This document shows, piece by piece, positions 1 to 14,382 of a stretch of DNA of 64,000 nucleotides (position 1 is the stretch's first letter; each line of letters opens with the position of its first letter). Under the pieces are notes generated by a model. That model was not told the origin of the DNA, ran no database searches, and saw only the letters and a list, made by a program, of their open reading frames with translations. The position numbers and the translations under genes are program-made. Source of the stretch: Lethocerus indicus (lineage: Eukaryota > Arthropoda > Insecta > Hemiptera > Belostomatidae); assembly GCA_019843655.1 (NCBI GenBank), contig JACDQD010000002.1, positions 7,574,585 through 7,638,584 on the forward strand. Direction: 5' to 3'.

Positions 1-750
1 GTGTAGCTTACAATCTAAAAATAGACTGTACACTAAAAAGCTGCTGCAATTGTAATATCTTATTATGGTTGTGTAAATCTGCAATATTGGTTATTTAACT
101 TAATATATATTTCGTGTTACAACTATTTTAATTAAAATTTCAAAAATAATCGGAGTAACACGGGCCGCCCATTTGTGACGTACGTATTGATGATGTCGTT
201 TGTGGATTACAAAAGCCTTAATGGGATCCGCTTAAATAGAGAAGGGACAGGCGAGCTTTTCAGTTTAAACAGACCAGCCGGACTCAGACGGGATGGTCAT
301 TTGTAGCTTCTGTAGTCCTCCTTCTTGGGTCCTTCCCGGGTCTAGTTGGGATTGTCAACTTAATAAAATTAATTATCGACTTTTGTTTCTCTCCTACTGT
401 TAGCTCGGGAAAGGTCAGCCGGGGGCCTGGGCCGGGCGGGTGGCCAATTGAAAAGTCTACCAGAGCAGGACAGGTTTTTGGATTTTAATTCCTTGGGTTT
501 ACTTTTAATTGGATTTTAAACTGAGGGGAAAAAAGTTGCCTGTGTTGTTCGAAACTCCTTTTTCAATCGAGTCCAACTTTAATTGGGCTACTTCTTTGAA
601 TATAATCATATCCGTCCTCGTCGCGGCTACTTTCTCCCCTGTCGTATAATGATCGCGAACACAAATTCGGATTTCTATGAACTGTGCCCACATTGTGTTA
701 ATCAATTAAATGAAAGTTTTAAATAACAAAAAGAACAAAACTGTATGATG

Positions 751-771
751 TTCACGTTCGCGGAACGTGAA
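751..771. repeat. Perfect 9-bp-arm palindrome
   Basis: TTCACGTTC and its exact reverse complement GAACGTGAA flank the three bases GCG. The centre TTCGCGGAA matches the TTCNNNGAA pattern bound by STAT proteins; binding is only a possibility. Confidence 0.8.
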
Positions 772-1191
772 TGTTTACAGTTTACTTGGACACATAATTT
801 GTATATTATTAATAATGATAGCAATAGTTAATTAAATTACTTCTAAGGAATTATAAGGGCTTGCTTATAAGGGAATAGTTTCGAGGGTTTGATTATGGGG
901 GATATTCTTTCCACGATCAAAGTCTCAAGTAATTATTAATTATTTATGATTAGGCAAATAGGCTCCAGATCTTAGTATAAATTTTATTATTATTGTTTAA
1001 ACATTTTCGGCCTCTAAAAGTAAAGGTCTATGTGTCCGGTTGTGGGGTTGGGCGAGGACGGAGCGATTGCATTAAATTGTTGATTCAGTCCCTAATTCCG
1101 ATAAACCCAGTTAGGAGACATGTACAGCCGGTAGAGAACACCGCAGCCCCTCCCTCCCATCCGCCCAACCTCTATACATCCATCTATCCAT

Positions 1192-1211
1192 ACACACACA
1201 CACACACACAC
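1192..1211. repeat. (AC)10 microsatellite
   Basis: Ten uninterrupted AC units. Confidence 0.95.
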
Positions 1212-4200
1212 CGTGCATATTGGATACACTCGAAATAGGATTAAACCTTGTAGTTAACTAATTTTTATGTACACACAATTGCTATTCACTTACTGTTTAA
1301 AATATTAGTAGTAAAATAATTAAAACTTTCGTGTTAATTTAAAACACACTATGCAATGTTGGTATAATGCAATTAAATATGTATTCAATATTGGATTAGT
1401 CGCGTTAGTTTCCTACCGTTCATATTACACGCATCGGACGCAGATATGACAGTAAACCTAACCTTCATTTACTAACGGAATGGTAGTGTCAAATCCATTA
1501 TGTTCAGTAAAAAATAACTAATACGAAAGTAAGTATTTCAGAAAATCTATATGGCTTTTCGCCTGGAACAAGGAGTAATCCCTGCCACAATTTCGTGCGA
1601 TTATTCCAGCGTGGATTTAAATGGTCGGGATTTATATGGTGTGGCGCGTTCTCCTCCAACAGGGCAGAACGGGTGCAAGGGTAGGTGGGGTTCTCGCAGT
1701 ACCTTTAATACCCGATAAAGCATTGGGCAAAGTTGTGTGAAAAGGCTGGCTCGAGTTACCTGAAGAATTTCCATCAGCGGTAATCTGGGCGTCGCTCGAC
1801 GCGGTGAGTGAGAACGCGCGTCCCGACTAGGCCCCTAGCATGACAATTATTGCATAAGTTTATCCGAGTTTAGAACCCGGCCGCTTATTCCTCCGAAGTT
1901 TATTCGAACAATTAGTAGGAGGAGGCCGCCATTAAATTTCTAACTTCCCGTCTCATTTCTTGCCCCATTCAGCGCAATCGTAATTCCTTAACGTGAGTGA
2001 GACCGCGATTGGAACCGAATTCATTTCCATGAGCTAATGTCGCCCTCTTCAATGAACATTGGCACCCATGTCTGATTACGGAAATTGTCAAATTTATTCC
2101 GCTATAAAATATCATTCGCCTATGAGCTCGACGAGAAACTGTTAGAACATAGCAAAATTGTTGTGTACAGAACAGATAATTTATACTGATACAGCAGGAC
2201 CCCCCCGTTCGAGATGTGAACCTGAACCTTGCAGATGCTGCTTACCTACGGGAAGTTCTCGATATCCTGTTTAACACTGTAGTTTCTTACAAACTAAATT
2301 AGTGTTCCTCAAACAAATAGAAGGCTAAGTTTCTCCTTCAGTGCGCCCTTCATACAATAGAACCGGCCTCCCCCTCCACATCTCTAAGTACAATACACCT
2401 ATATACATCCAATAAATAAAATCCGACAAAACGCACGCTATCCGTCTCATGATATTTTATCATGCTATTGATAACTTAAGAGTTTTTTTAAAGGTTCCGA
2501 TTATTCAAGGAATTTTGAGAATAATTTTATCTTTTAATTAGACAACGCTCTTAACTGTACATCTACATCTCGTGTTCGTGAAAGAGTTTTACTAGTTTCT
2601 GCACCTACAATCACAGACTTACAAAATTGGGGACTATTCAACTCCCAAGACGTCAACACTTGTTTGTCTGATATGGCCGAATTTTTCATACTCTAGAGAA
2701 TGTTTTCCCATCGAGAAATGGCTGCTTTCAACAACATTCTTTGTATCTCTATTACATAGACCATATTTTTCTTTTCTTATTTCTTTTATACATTATGCAC
2801 GAAATTCTAGAAACTTGCTAAAATTGTATAGGAATATTTTAATAAGTATTTCTCTCATCATTGTATCATATATGTTATCTGTCTCAAATGCTCAAGTTTG
2901 GACAGGTGTGTTTGGATTGCATTTGAGCCAAACTTTTCTCTAACAGATTTATTTCCCTTTCTTTTACTTAAATGTATCACTTAATTATCCCCCAAGCGTT
3001 TATAAATAACCTTAGATTTCACTGTTGAACATGGTAATTTGGAATCTTGTACAAGTCGGAGTTTTCCTCCGGTTCCGCTGTAAATCTGCGACCCCTTGGG
3101 AACGACAATTATTGTGCAACTTTATTGGAGTTTAGTCCCCCCGCGCTGAGAGAAAGTTTATTCGGACAATTAAAGCCGGAGGAACCCCCTAGGAGGTTAC
3201 CGTTATATTTTCTCCCGTTCTTGGTAAGCCGGGGAAATCTAAATTTGTCTTTGGAACAACCCCAGAAGGAGGTATGAACTCGACCCAACCTTTAAGGACT
3301 TACAAAGGCCCTTAGGCTTGGCTATCGTTATTGCGGAACCTTAGTTGAGGAATATTATTCGAAACCTATTTCAAAATTATTTGGTCAAGCATCTTCCCGT
3401 TTAAATCACTTGCGAATCTATAAAAACAACATAAAACGGATATATTAATTATATGTTTAATTGAGAAACTGTGAATTTCCGTAGTTATCGAATATTAAAA
3501 CTGGATTTGTTCAAGAAAAAACGAACGAATATATGTCTGAAATGCTATTCCAGTTGCTACAACCATGGTTACTAGTCGTCGTAAATTATTAAAGAATCGG
3601 TGAAAAAAATATTCTGAAAAATTGTTAGAGAAAAGCAGAGAGGGGCCTATTTGACTCATCGATAATATGGTTGAATAAATTATTCCAGTTACATAACCTT
3701 CCAAATCCTGGGGACCACCTTTAAATATGGAGGTCTTGTTATTGTGTATAATTTACACAGTATACGATTGCGCGTTATATTATGTATATATGCTTCGCCG
3801 CAAGATCAGCTATTGACACTGGCGAGAAGCCAAGACCGGACTAGGTCGAAGCCAAAGAGTGGAGGGGGGACAGAAAATCGAGTGATTATTGAGTGACGAT
3901 ACCATAGATTTATTTCCATTGTACTACAGTGCAGAATTAAATACGAAAATCGCGAGCCCCGTTGTTATTAACCCAGAATTATAAACTGTGGAAATTGGAA
4001 GGTGTGAACTGTTTATTGTGCAGTTTGAGGCCCTCCAGGGCAAATCCCACTGCCTGTTTGCCTCTCCCTTACTTTGACCGTTTCCAGTCTTTTATTTTAA
4101 CGTAAAAGTGTTCGACCGTGCGGAACATCGATTGCCAACCTAAACGCAAACCCCTATTCTCTTTTGTTCCGAGCTTCCCGGACGCCCAAATAACTGCCTT

Positions 4201-5104
4201 AAATATTTACGCCGTCGTTATATCGATTCAGATTGATAGTTAACAAAATTCTGACGGCAGTATTGCTGAAAGTATCCATTATTGTATTGTCCTATTGGAA
4301 AGTGTAGTTGGTGAAATAGTATCGGTAGGGCGGGTGTTAGTGTCAGTGTGAGTGTTGTGTGGGGCCCTGCCCTCCACTTATCTTGTATGCATTACCGGAT
4401 AGCCTTATCAAGGGGACGGTCTGGATAGTTTGCTATGCTCCTCACACAGCCCTACGTTCCCGCAGGACCTCCGCCTCCTATAATTCCTTATTCCCGTTCA
4501 ATTTGGTCCCGCCACGATTTCAGACATCTACTAACACCCCTGGGTCGTCCCCGATCGATGGGGAAAAAATATTTGTTCTAACATCTCTCAGTTTACTTGG
4601 TTTTGAATGTTCTCAATGAAAGTGACTTTATATTATAAACCAATTATGTTGGAAATTACAGGGTGAACAGTTAGCATTAAGACTACAAAGCACCAGTTAA
4701 ATACTATTACATTTAATTTGTACCTCTCAAAAACTAGTGTTAATTTTCTATCTAGATCACCACACATACATGTACACATACATAAGTACGTATTTAAAGC
4801 AGGTAAGATTCATATCTCACACTTACAGCGCTCTTTAGCATGCGTTGTATGTTTTATAAAAAAGAAGATGAGCCCATCATAATCAGTCCAGCTTTTAATA
4901 AAGAAACGGCTTTTTCGGCACTACAAATTATCCGCGTGTAATTGGAATTTCCTAAACGTCCCACATAATAGAATATTTCTAATGGGCGGGTTTTCTATTA
5001 GCGGCCGGGAGATTAGGAGTTTTCGGAAGTAGAAAAAAAACGAATGAAGGGGACAGGAGCACTAATTGGGACGTACGGTTTCCTCGAAAATCAAGGTAGT
5101 CCGG

Positions 5105-5112
<8 letters not shown>

Positions 5113-5157
<45 letters not shown>
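5113..5157. repeat. (GA)n microsatellite, about 22 units
   Basis: Uninterrupted GA run followed by a short G run. It creates artificial Arg-Glu and Leu-Ser reading frames on the two strands. Confidence 0.95.
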
Positions 5158-5162
<5 letters not shown>

Positions 5163-6636
5163 CTGATGAGGCTATGAGGGGAGATCATACCTTTTGTTTG
5201 GCCAGAGTGGGAAAGGGTGAGGCTAATGTGATTAGGGGGCAGCGTTGTTGTTGTTAGCGGTCTGCTAAAGTGAGCCTCCTCTTGCTTGGTGACCCCTTTG
5301 GGAGAACAGAAAGGGAGGGGAGACTTTCCAATCCGAAATTAATTGGGACAACATATTGGGGCTTGTCGAAAAGCCCTTCCCTCCCTTACCAAGCCCCCAA
5401 TTGTTATTACCCATTCAAAGCGTAAGACCAAACTTAATGCTATCTACCGTAATTGAAGTACCATTAAAAGCTTTCTTATTATAAATAAGTTAACTAAGTT
5501 TACAAATGCAACCATATTTTTAGTACACAATTGTATATAAAAAAGAGTTAGTTCTATAGTATAGTCAAATATTAAATAAAAATTCGTGATTTGATAACCA
5601 TCAGGACATTGCAAGGTGATGACTTTGCTTTCTAATTAATACTAGTAGTAACATAAAATGGGGATACGCTTCGGGAAAGAAAGAATTGATGAGAGTACCA
5701 AAATCACTGGAGATTATGGATCGAATCCCGGTGGCGGGCCGAATTTTACTGCAATTACAACTTCTAAAATATAATGTCGAAAAAAGTGCCGAAGATAGAA
5801 TCAAATAAGGCGATATAAGGTCACCAGGAGAGGGACAGTTATATAATTTCTGATGTTCCGATTTGGTGGGTCCACTTTTCTTTGACTGTTGTCTATGCTT
5901 ATGTCGTGGCCATGTTCTCCCAACGCAGCTTTTTTTACACAGAGAGTACTACAAATCCGTCGAGCCCTCGGTAATGGGCCTTCACAAAGGTCCGTTTCTC
6001 AGCCATCCCCCGAGGAAACCTCTGAGGAAGAATCTTCTTACGGCCGAAACCTATTTTGAGGGGGAGGGGGCAGTTCCAACCCCTCTGTTAGGCCCCAATC
6101 ATCTCCCCCAGCTCTTTGTTGTTTACTACGGTTTTATTTATTTTCGATTGCCGGAACGACTAGTTCAACGAAAAATCTAATTCGGTCGAATGACCATCAA
6201 ATTTTATTTTCCTCAACGAAGGAAAACAATATTAGATCTTATACTATATATACTCCCCTGGTATATTTGACGTGCACTCAATATGACTTTTGTCAGGTCC
6301 TCCCTTTAGAACACATTATTTACGGTACTTGTGTGCTTCGAAGTTACGTATTACTTATTTCTGCTTAAAAGAAGGACGAAGGTTGACAAAGACAATAAAG
6401 TTTGTAAAACACCAATATTGGTAAGGTAATATTATATTGACAAGCGGTGGCATTTTCTGGGAAGGAGTGTGGAGTACAGACTGTGGCAACCGGCAACCAG
6501 GACTGTTCACTGGCAGGCATTCCAACAGGCAATATATCCTGAGCCCCACTAATGAATTAAACGTCCCGGCCACGCTAAGCACGCTCTCTCGCACACTCTC
6601 TCTATCTCTTCTTCCTGCTTCCCCTCTCACCCCCTC

Positions 6637-6640
<4 letters not shown>

Positions 6641-6705
<65 letters not shown>

Positions 6706-6719
6706 CCCTCTCTCTCTCT
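6641..6719. repeat. (CT)n microsatellite, about 79 bp
   Basis: CT run of about 62 bp, a short C-rich interruption near 6703-6708, then more CT. The neighbouring 6590-6840 is also pyrimidine-rich with a C homopolymer near 6788. Confidence 0.95.
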
Positions 6720-9700
6720 GAGCACGCTAGAGGATGAGATGAGACAGGACATCCCTACTCTTGCCCACCTCCCTCTCGCCCTTCCTGCCCCCCCCCCACT
6801 CTATCTCTCTCGCTCCCTCTAGACAACCCGCTTCACGTTCTCCTACCTTCCTGAATCACTCCTGTTATTACCCCTACCGGCTTTCTTTCTCGTGTCAAAA
6901 AGGTTGCCGATTCGAGAAGGGAGAATTCGCTCTTAAAACGTCCCCTATTCTCGTATGTGTCTTGATTATGTCATTTTAGTACTGTTTGTGTTTTCTCGAA
7001 TTTATGTAGCGACCTCGAGAACCACAATCACTAGTTCACTAATTGAACATTAATTCATTTAATCTTAAGGAACGGTGATTCACTAGAGAGTAATGAATGT
7101 TTTAAAGTAAAAGTAATATAGGAAATTGAGAAGTTTACCGAGAGGTTAAGGTATTTCTATGTGCTTACGGAGACCGAGTTCTGTTCTTGTTATTCTTCGA
7201 GTAACGGTTAGGCGCGAAGACATTTACATCGTTAAGGTAGTACCGAGTCGGTTGTCGGTCGGAGGGACGTAGGCGGTTAACGAAGGGTCGGGTCGGGCGC
7301 AAGCTCAGCACTTGACCCAAGTCGAGTTACTCGCTCCCTAAGTATTTCTTCATACGTCGTCCTCGCCCTCTCTTCTTGTTTTCGCTTACGACGAACGCCC
7401 AGGCACAAGACCGGCTCTAGACAGTTCCCAAACTCCCAGTTAACCGCTTTATTTTATTGAACTCCGCCTGCCAACTTCACCCGGCGGCTTAACTCACCGC
7501 TGCGCGATATACGCTCATTAGCGGGGATACGTCGCCCCCTAATTAGTACTTTCCGGAGATACGCCGCCCGCGCGCATTGTTGACGTCTCCCAATTGTTAC
7601 TTCCAAATGTAAGAAGCACATGCTGACACGAGATTGTGAAGTTGGCGCTCGAAGTGCCGATTTAGTTCGGCTGTATCAACAAAAATGAAGACGATAGTAT
7701 ATGTCTTAAAGACTGCGGCGTATATTTGTACAAAACTAATTACTGCTCATCGGCAGTTTCGCAATTTAGAAAACGGCGGAACCGGCTGATGAACGGGGTT
7801 GGTGAACAAGACTCAGGGGACGGGTCATTAGTGAACCGAGGCGTCTGACTGAACGCCCAATCCGGCATAATTTAATCGTTACGACGTCAGTCTCACTATC
7901 GGTCGAGATCCGCTCTATCAGCAGTCATTACTAGTCGTTCCGACGGAGGAAATGTTGGTTAATCAGCGGTGTGACAGTGGGGCCGCTCTGACGCGTTATT
8001 GCGGTCGCCGTCCTAAAATTTGAGCTGGCAGATTTCACAATTGATGGTCCATTCCTGCGCCTGGGGTAGGCGGGTAATTTGGCCCTCCAAATGACTAAAC
8101 TCGAACAACTCGGCCAGGAGGGGACTTACCCTTGTCCACCGCCCTGTCGGGAGGGCTTGCGCCGTTATTAATTCTCCCGGACATTGTAGGGGAACCCCGT
8201 TACAACATTATGTTTATCGAATGTGCCGGATGCTACATTCAACTTGTGAGGGGGAGGTTATATGCCTTTACTCTTGTGCCTGTTCTGCCTATTAAGTGCT
8301 TTAGAAAATTAAAATTTCATTGAAACTTCATTTCAGTACGTTCGGTATAGTGTTTTCCTTCAAAGGAGGAAACGAAAATAGTTATAATTTGAACTGTATT
8401 TCGACTGCAGTCCTAATATTCACTGACAGAATAGAAAGTGCGTGTATCTGAAATCAAATTTATGTATTCTAATTTTATTTGTGAAATAGGTATCGCCAAG
8501 AAAATCCATTCGCTAGCAGAACTGTGGTGAAGATTTAGAATAAACTGACAGGCGGTGAAAAGCATGAAGACTAAGAATGTCTTGAGGAATAGGAGAGGGG
8601 GGGCGAGTGGAAGGGTTCAACTGATGGTGTACAAGGTTCCTAATGGTCTACTTGTGCTTATTGTAAGCCTGTAAACGACTCAATACACGGGACTCAATTT
8701 CAGGGGAGGCCGGCCAGTCGACCCGCTACAAATTGCCTTTTCGGCTTCAGTGTTACTTCAAAGAAATTTCTCCCTTCAACCACTCCCTCTCGACCGCTCA
8801 CACTGTCCCTCTCTCTCACTCTCTCCCTGTCCCTCTCCTTGCTCTTTCTTTCTTTTTCCTTTTTTTTGAGGGCGAGGGACCTCGTTACGCCGGCAGGGTA
8901 GGGTCCCCGGACTACTGCCCACCCTTCCTCCTATCTCGGCCAAAATTGCTCCTTTTTTCTACTTGTTTAGAATATTCCGTTATTGGCGTCTCAGCGCCCT
9001 CTCTACCCAAGCCGAACTTAATCCAATTGATTAAGCCAAAGAGTTGTCTTTTAATTTCAGTCATCCTTCCAACAGCACCATTTTTATTCCGTAGATGTTT
9101 ATTTTTTTTCTGTAAAAATTTTTAGTGCACTTCTTTTCTGAAAATAATGCCAGAATTCCGGGTAATATCTGTTTTTTATGTCCTTATATCGATCATCTTA
9201 TCATAATTATTTTTTTTAACAATAAATTAATACTTTGTAATACCACTCTGATATTTATAGTACTGATTATTTATAATTAAGTATTTATACTTAGGTTTTC
9301 CAGTTCCTAACTGGGCACAATGTTAGTCACAGCAGCCTTGTAATAATAGCAATGGTAACAGTATTTAAAGAAACTTATACCCATTATGTTTAGCTAGGCC
9401 TAAACATTACCAAAAACAATATTCTTTTGCATCATTAAGACCAAACTCATTTTTATGGCCACTTATGGAAAATATTGTACTGTTCATAAACGTGGTAAAT
9501 ATAATATTCAGGGCACGCGCAACGAGAGTTAAAGCGTTCTCCCTTTCGAATTAAACTAAAATGATAATTAAATTCCGGCCGACAGTTTAAATCTTGGGGT
9601 AAGCAATCTACGATCCTCTCGAGGGTCATTAAACGCTAACTCGAGGAACACCTCATGAAGGAGGCGTATTCATTTTCATTGTCTTAATTCTTCTCGGCTC

Positions 9701-12700
9701 CGTGAGAGAGGGGAGCAGGAAAATAAGGGACTTTTAAGTTGTCTTTATTTACAAGTTCATTATTTTATTGCGAGGCGGAAAAGGAGGAGGCCGCTCGACA
9801 GATCTCGTTTCTTCGCGACAAGGCGCCTCCTACTTGCAGAGGCGTTATTCTTATCGTCGTTTTAATCGGACTTGGAAAAGTGTAGACATTAATTATGCAA
9901 GGAATGGAGGCCTGAAAAAAAGAGCTGTTCGAGAGCGGGGTCCTAATCTCTGGACCGTAATTTGAAAGCGTTCCCCGAGGCAACTTCTCGAGGGCAAATA
10001 GAAGCCAATGGAACACCGGGAAATCGCCTCTATAAAAGACCTGGGGCGCAACGCAGTCTCAAAGTAACACTGGAGAAGCAGATCTAAAAGTAAAACACCC
10101 ACCGAACCTAAATAAATGACCAGATAACAACCTACGAGTTTCAGCCGCGTAAATAAATAATCATAATAATCAACACGAACGAATGCCTTTATTTCTAGCC
10201 CCTGTTTCTTTTGTCATTGATTAAAAAACTATTTCGATATTATTTGAAAACTTAAAACGTATAATATACCGGCAAATTAATTCTAACGATTAATTTTCCC
10301 TTAATTGTATTATAGACCAGAAGGTGAGAGATTCTTAATTTCAATATGTTCATTAACGAAAGAATAGAACACAATAGAAGAATGAGTGTCAACTGATATC
10401 TTAAGCACGAAAGTAAAAGCTAGAAAGAAGTTTATTAGAGAAGACGGAGAGGGAGAGGACGCGAGATAGATAAAGAGATTACGAGAAGACGGATGAGAAT
10501 GAGGGAATGAGGAACAGTGGTGTCAGTTGGCCTGTCGGTAGGATAAAGAAGACGACGAGGAAATGGGCAGAGGAAGGATCGCGTTGAAGAGAGGCAAGGA
10601 ATGGAATCCGAAAGAAAATTAGGCATAGAAAAAAACGTCGGTGTATTAGAAGGACTGGAGACAGAAGGGGCTAGTGGGAGATATTCGACGAAGAGGGTAG
10701 GAATAGAAAGAGAGGAAGGGCCGGTGAGGCTCTCTCCCAGTTTTCTTTATCTGACCATTATAGCACTCCTCTTTATGGTGCTTATCTTGGACCACCTCAT
10801 TCCCTCCGACTCTCGCTCTCTTCGAACCTTTCTCTCTTTCTCTGTCTTTTTCCTCCACTCTCTCCATTTCCCTGTCCCTTTCTCCCATTCTCTTTCTCCT
10901 GCACTGGTCGTTTGTCCTCAGGTAAAGCCGGGCTCTAACTTTTCTATTCCGCTAAGTCCCCGGGACTCCACCCTCATCTCCACTTCCATTCCCAGATTAA
11001 CTGCCGCCCCTTTCTTTCCCCTTTCACCGTTTTCTCTTTTTTCCTTTCTCCTTCCTAGTTCATTTGCTCATCCTGAGGTGCGACTGATTATCTCTGATGA
11101 GCTAGTTGACCGTACTTGGGCTGTAATCCACATAATTAGTCTGCCCTAACTGTCGTCAGATAACAATAATATACACAAACTTCATAACTTAAGAACTCAA
11201 ATTCTGAGCCATGCCTGCGAAATATAAGCTGCAATTTATCTTCGCTCACTTTTATTTCAATGATTATGTCCTTCTACTGGATCATACTACTTGATTATAT
11301 CAGTTTTGTGAAGTTCAGTCGTGTTAACAAAAATTGAGCCCATTAAAACAAAAAGCGGGGATGTAAAGCTTATTGTTTCCCATAGATAAGTGGGTTGTAC
11401 TGATTAATATCCAATTTTAAAATATTACCTTCTAGATAAAGTGTTGAACCTCGCAACGTAAAGAATAAATATTTTCATATTCCTCTTATTTCTTCGAACA
11501 AGAAACCATGACGGATATTAAAAGTTCACAATTTCACATTACCCTTCAACGTTTCTTTGCTTTAAAAATGTTCCCCTTACATTAAGTGAAGAAAAAGAAG
11601 TGAAGGTCCCGCGTGGGAGCATCCCGTTGGGAAATGAACCACTAGACTTTTAACGAGATCTAATATTTTATGATAATCAGAAGAGAGATATCTGAGAAAA
11701 TTGAAAACTATATTAAAAACATCTTTTCCTCTACCTTGAGGGAACTCGGCGAAAGTGGTTCAATGTAATTTATTTCCATTTAATTTTATATTACCGAAAA
11801 TTCTCAATGTAGCAAAATTATGATGACATGTAATATCGCTGGAGCCATCAATTGGTCATTTCAGTATTTGAGCTAATGCTAATAAGTATGTTCTCTGATG
11901 TAGTCAAGCAACTTACAACAAATTTCATTTTTGTGCTATTTCTAAAATAGCTTTGCGAATTACATATTTAGAAATTTCAGGTTTTAAGGGACATCATATT
12001 ATACTAGATTATGTTTGTTTTCGGTTAGTATGTTATGGTAGTATAAAGCAGAAAACCTTAATTCGTTAAAAAAAATCTCTTGCAGAACTCTTCGTATATG
12101 CACTCTCCGAAGAGAGTTTGTATAAGATAGACCTGATTCATATCGCATCCATATAGCTAGCATTGTTCAATATTAAAGGACACGCATTAAAAAATTTCCT
12201 TTATTGATGTCAATGCTTAAAATATACATTTCGTACCCGCCTACTCTTGTCCCCGTTTCATCCTACATGAATGAATAATATTTCCCCTGTGTTCCCCGAT
12301 ACAAGTGAAATAAAATTACTAAAACAAAACGTATACAAAACAAATAAATAGAAGGCTTTACAGGAAATGTTTAGGCGATATATCAATGACAATGTTTATT
12401 TTTATTTAAGTGGCTTTTAAACCTTTTAGAACTATCGTGTTTATTTTGTGAAGTATTTGCAGAATAATATCTTACCAGGACACACGAATGAGATAAAGTA
12501 GAATTCTAAATTTCTGTCTCTTGTAAGGTTGACTGTTGAGGCGTATAATATTTTAAATTAAATAATCCTTAACAACTCTGATTGGATAACTAAAATTTAT
12601 TTCTGAGAAGATATTCAAACGTACGTCAGACAGTGCTGAGGGTTCTTATAGCATATTCAAAGCTGTCGCGTAAATAAATAAATGGGTCGAGCTACAAAGG

Positions 12701-14361
12701 GCGATAATAATATACGAACACGGAAAAGTACATTAAAGTAATTTTCCGAGTTCTCTTGGCAGTTTTCACAATCGAGGCATACTTGTATATCCGTTCTTCA
12801 GACATTCCCTGGGGCGTATTAAATATTTGTTAGATGGTGGCGGGGAGAGGGGGAACACATTTACCAATTAAAATGCGAATTCGCAATTTTCATGAAAGCT
12901 ATTTTTTTGGCCACAACGTTTTTCGGGTGTGATGGCGGTGGGTCGAGGGGCGATTGAGAGACCGAGGGTGAGAGGGGGTGGTGCGGGGAAGTAAACGGAA
13001 AGAGCGAGACGGAGGATCGATTGTCGCGAGTAGTGAGAGCTGCCAGGGGGGCCCTTACTTTATTCCCTATAATATTCTTTAGGGGGTGCCGCGAGGGAGG
13101 AGAGGACATTATTCCGAGGAGAGACGCATCTGGGCCAACCGCCAGAAAATTACTTCTTAAACGGATGACGAATAGTCGCCGCCCCAACAGCGTCACCACT
13201 TAGTGGCGGGGTCAAAACAAACCGCCGATTCCGAACCCCAGTTTTTTCCCCCCCGGCCTCGATATTGTCTTCCCTCCAGACCGTAGTAATATTTCCCGCC
13301 GGACGCCTCCCAATATCCGGGGATTCTTTGGCTCCCACCACTCTCGTCCCCCATAGAACGAAGATCCCCCCTGCACACAGATTCACAATTTATCTATTTC
13401 CGACACGTAAATACACATATAACATTATAAATAACAATAGGTTCAGTCCGATGTAGCAGTATCAAACTAAAGACAAGGGAATCCTCCGTGAATAAATATT
13501 CAGATTCATCCGAAACATCCGTATAGAAATGTTTCAAATGATATTTGCATTTGAAAAATAAGTGGAAGGTTGTTTTCTTGCGAATAAATAAGCGTAGTTA
13601 TTCACGTATGTCGATAGTGTCGTACGTAAAAATAATAAAGACACAAGAAACTGATCTCAACAATACACGACGAATATTCTTCTCTTAATCTTTTTTTACT
13701 TAAATATTGTTAGATATATAATTCGATTCAAAAAAAGGCGTTTCTAATAACCGATCCTTGCGCCATCCTAATACTCGAGGAACGGGGAAAATTTCATCTG
13801 TGAAAATATTATTGCGGTATAATGCAATCAGCTCTTTTTCTTGTGGTTCAAATGCTAATGCTGGAAACTCGCATATTTTGGTGGCGCGGGGCGGGGGGCG
13901 TTGGGCGGGAAGGGTTTCCTTCGAGTCACTGCGCAGACTACTTTGCAGTGCAGGCAATAATTCCTCGAAACTATGTTCAAGGAATTCGCTTTGGAAGACA
14001 ATTTTAGACGATTTGTATTTGAAACGATACCGCTTGTAGATTATATTTGGCAAATACAAGTTGAATAAATTAAATACTGATTTATGACAATTTATTATTT
14101 TCTTGGCAGTTCTTCTTTGAACAAAAATAAGTTTAAAATCGTATCCCCTGTTATCTTCATACTCCTCCCATTGTACATTACATTCACGTTATGAATCGAA
14201 GACTGATATTATTATGATAATAAGAAAATTCTCTTTTGTGTTTACACAGACATTCCTCAAATTATGTTGCTACACCTAATTACATAGGGCGCGGTTTCCG
14301 CTGATGTTTTTTTAAAGGGATTCGAGATGAAAATCGGAATATTTTTTCTGGCGGATGGGCG

Positions 14362-14382
14362 GGTGGTGGTGGTGGTGGTGGT
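14362..14382. repeat. (GGT)7 trinucleotide repeat
   Basis: Seven perfect GGT units in a GC-rich patch. Confidence 0.9.

Noticed and set aside
5718..5735. B-box-like GGATCGAATCCCGG
   Set aside because: No A box or acceptor stem at the right distance on either strand.
10601..11149. 182-codon open frame, the longest in the window
   Set aside because: It runs from purine-rich into pyrimidine-rich low-complexity DNA (Ser/Leu/Phe/Pro-rich product), with an antisense frame on top; not protein-like.
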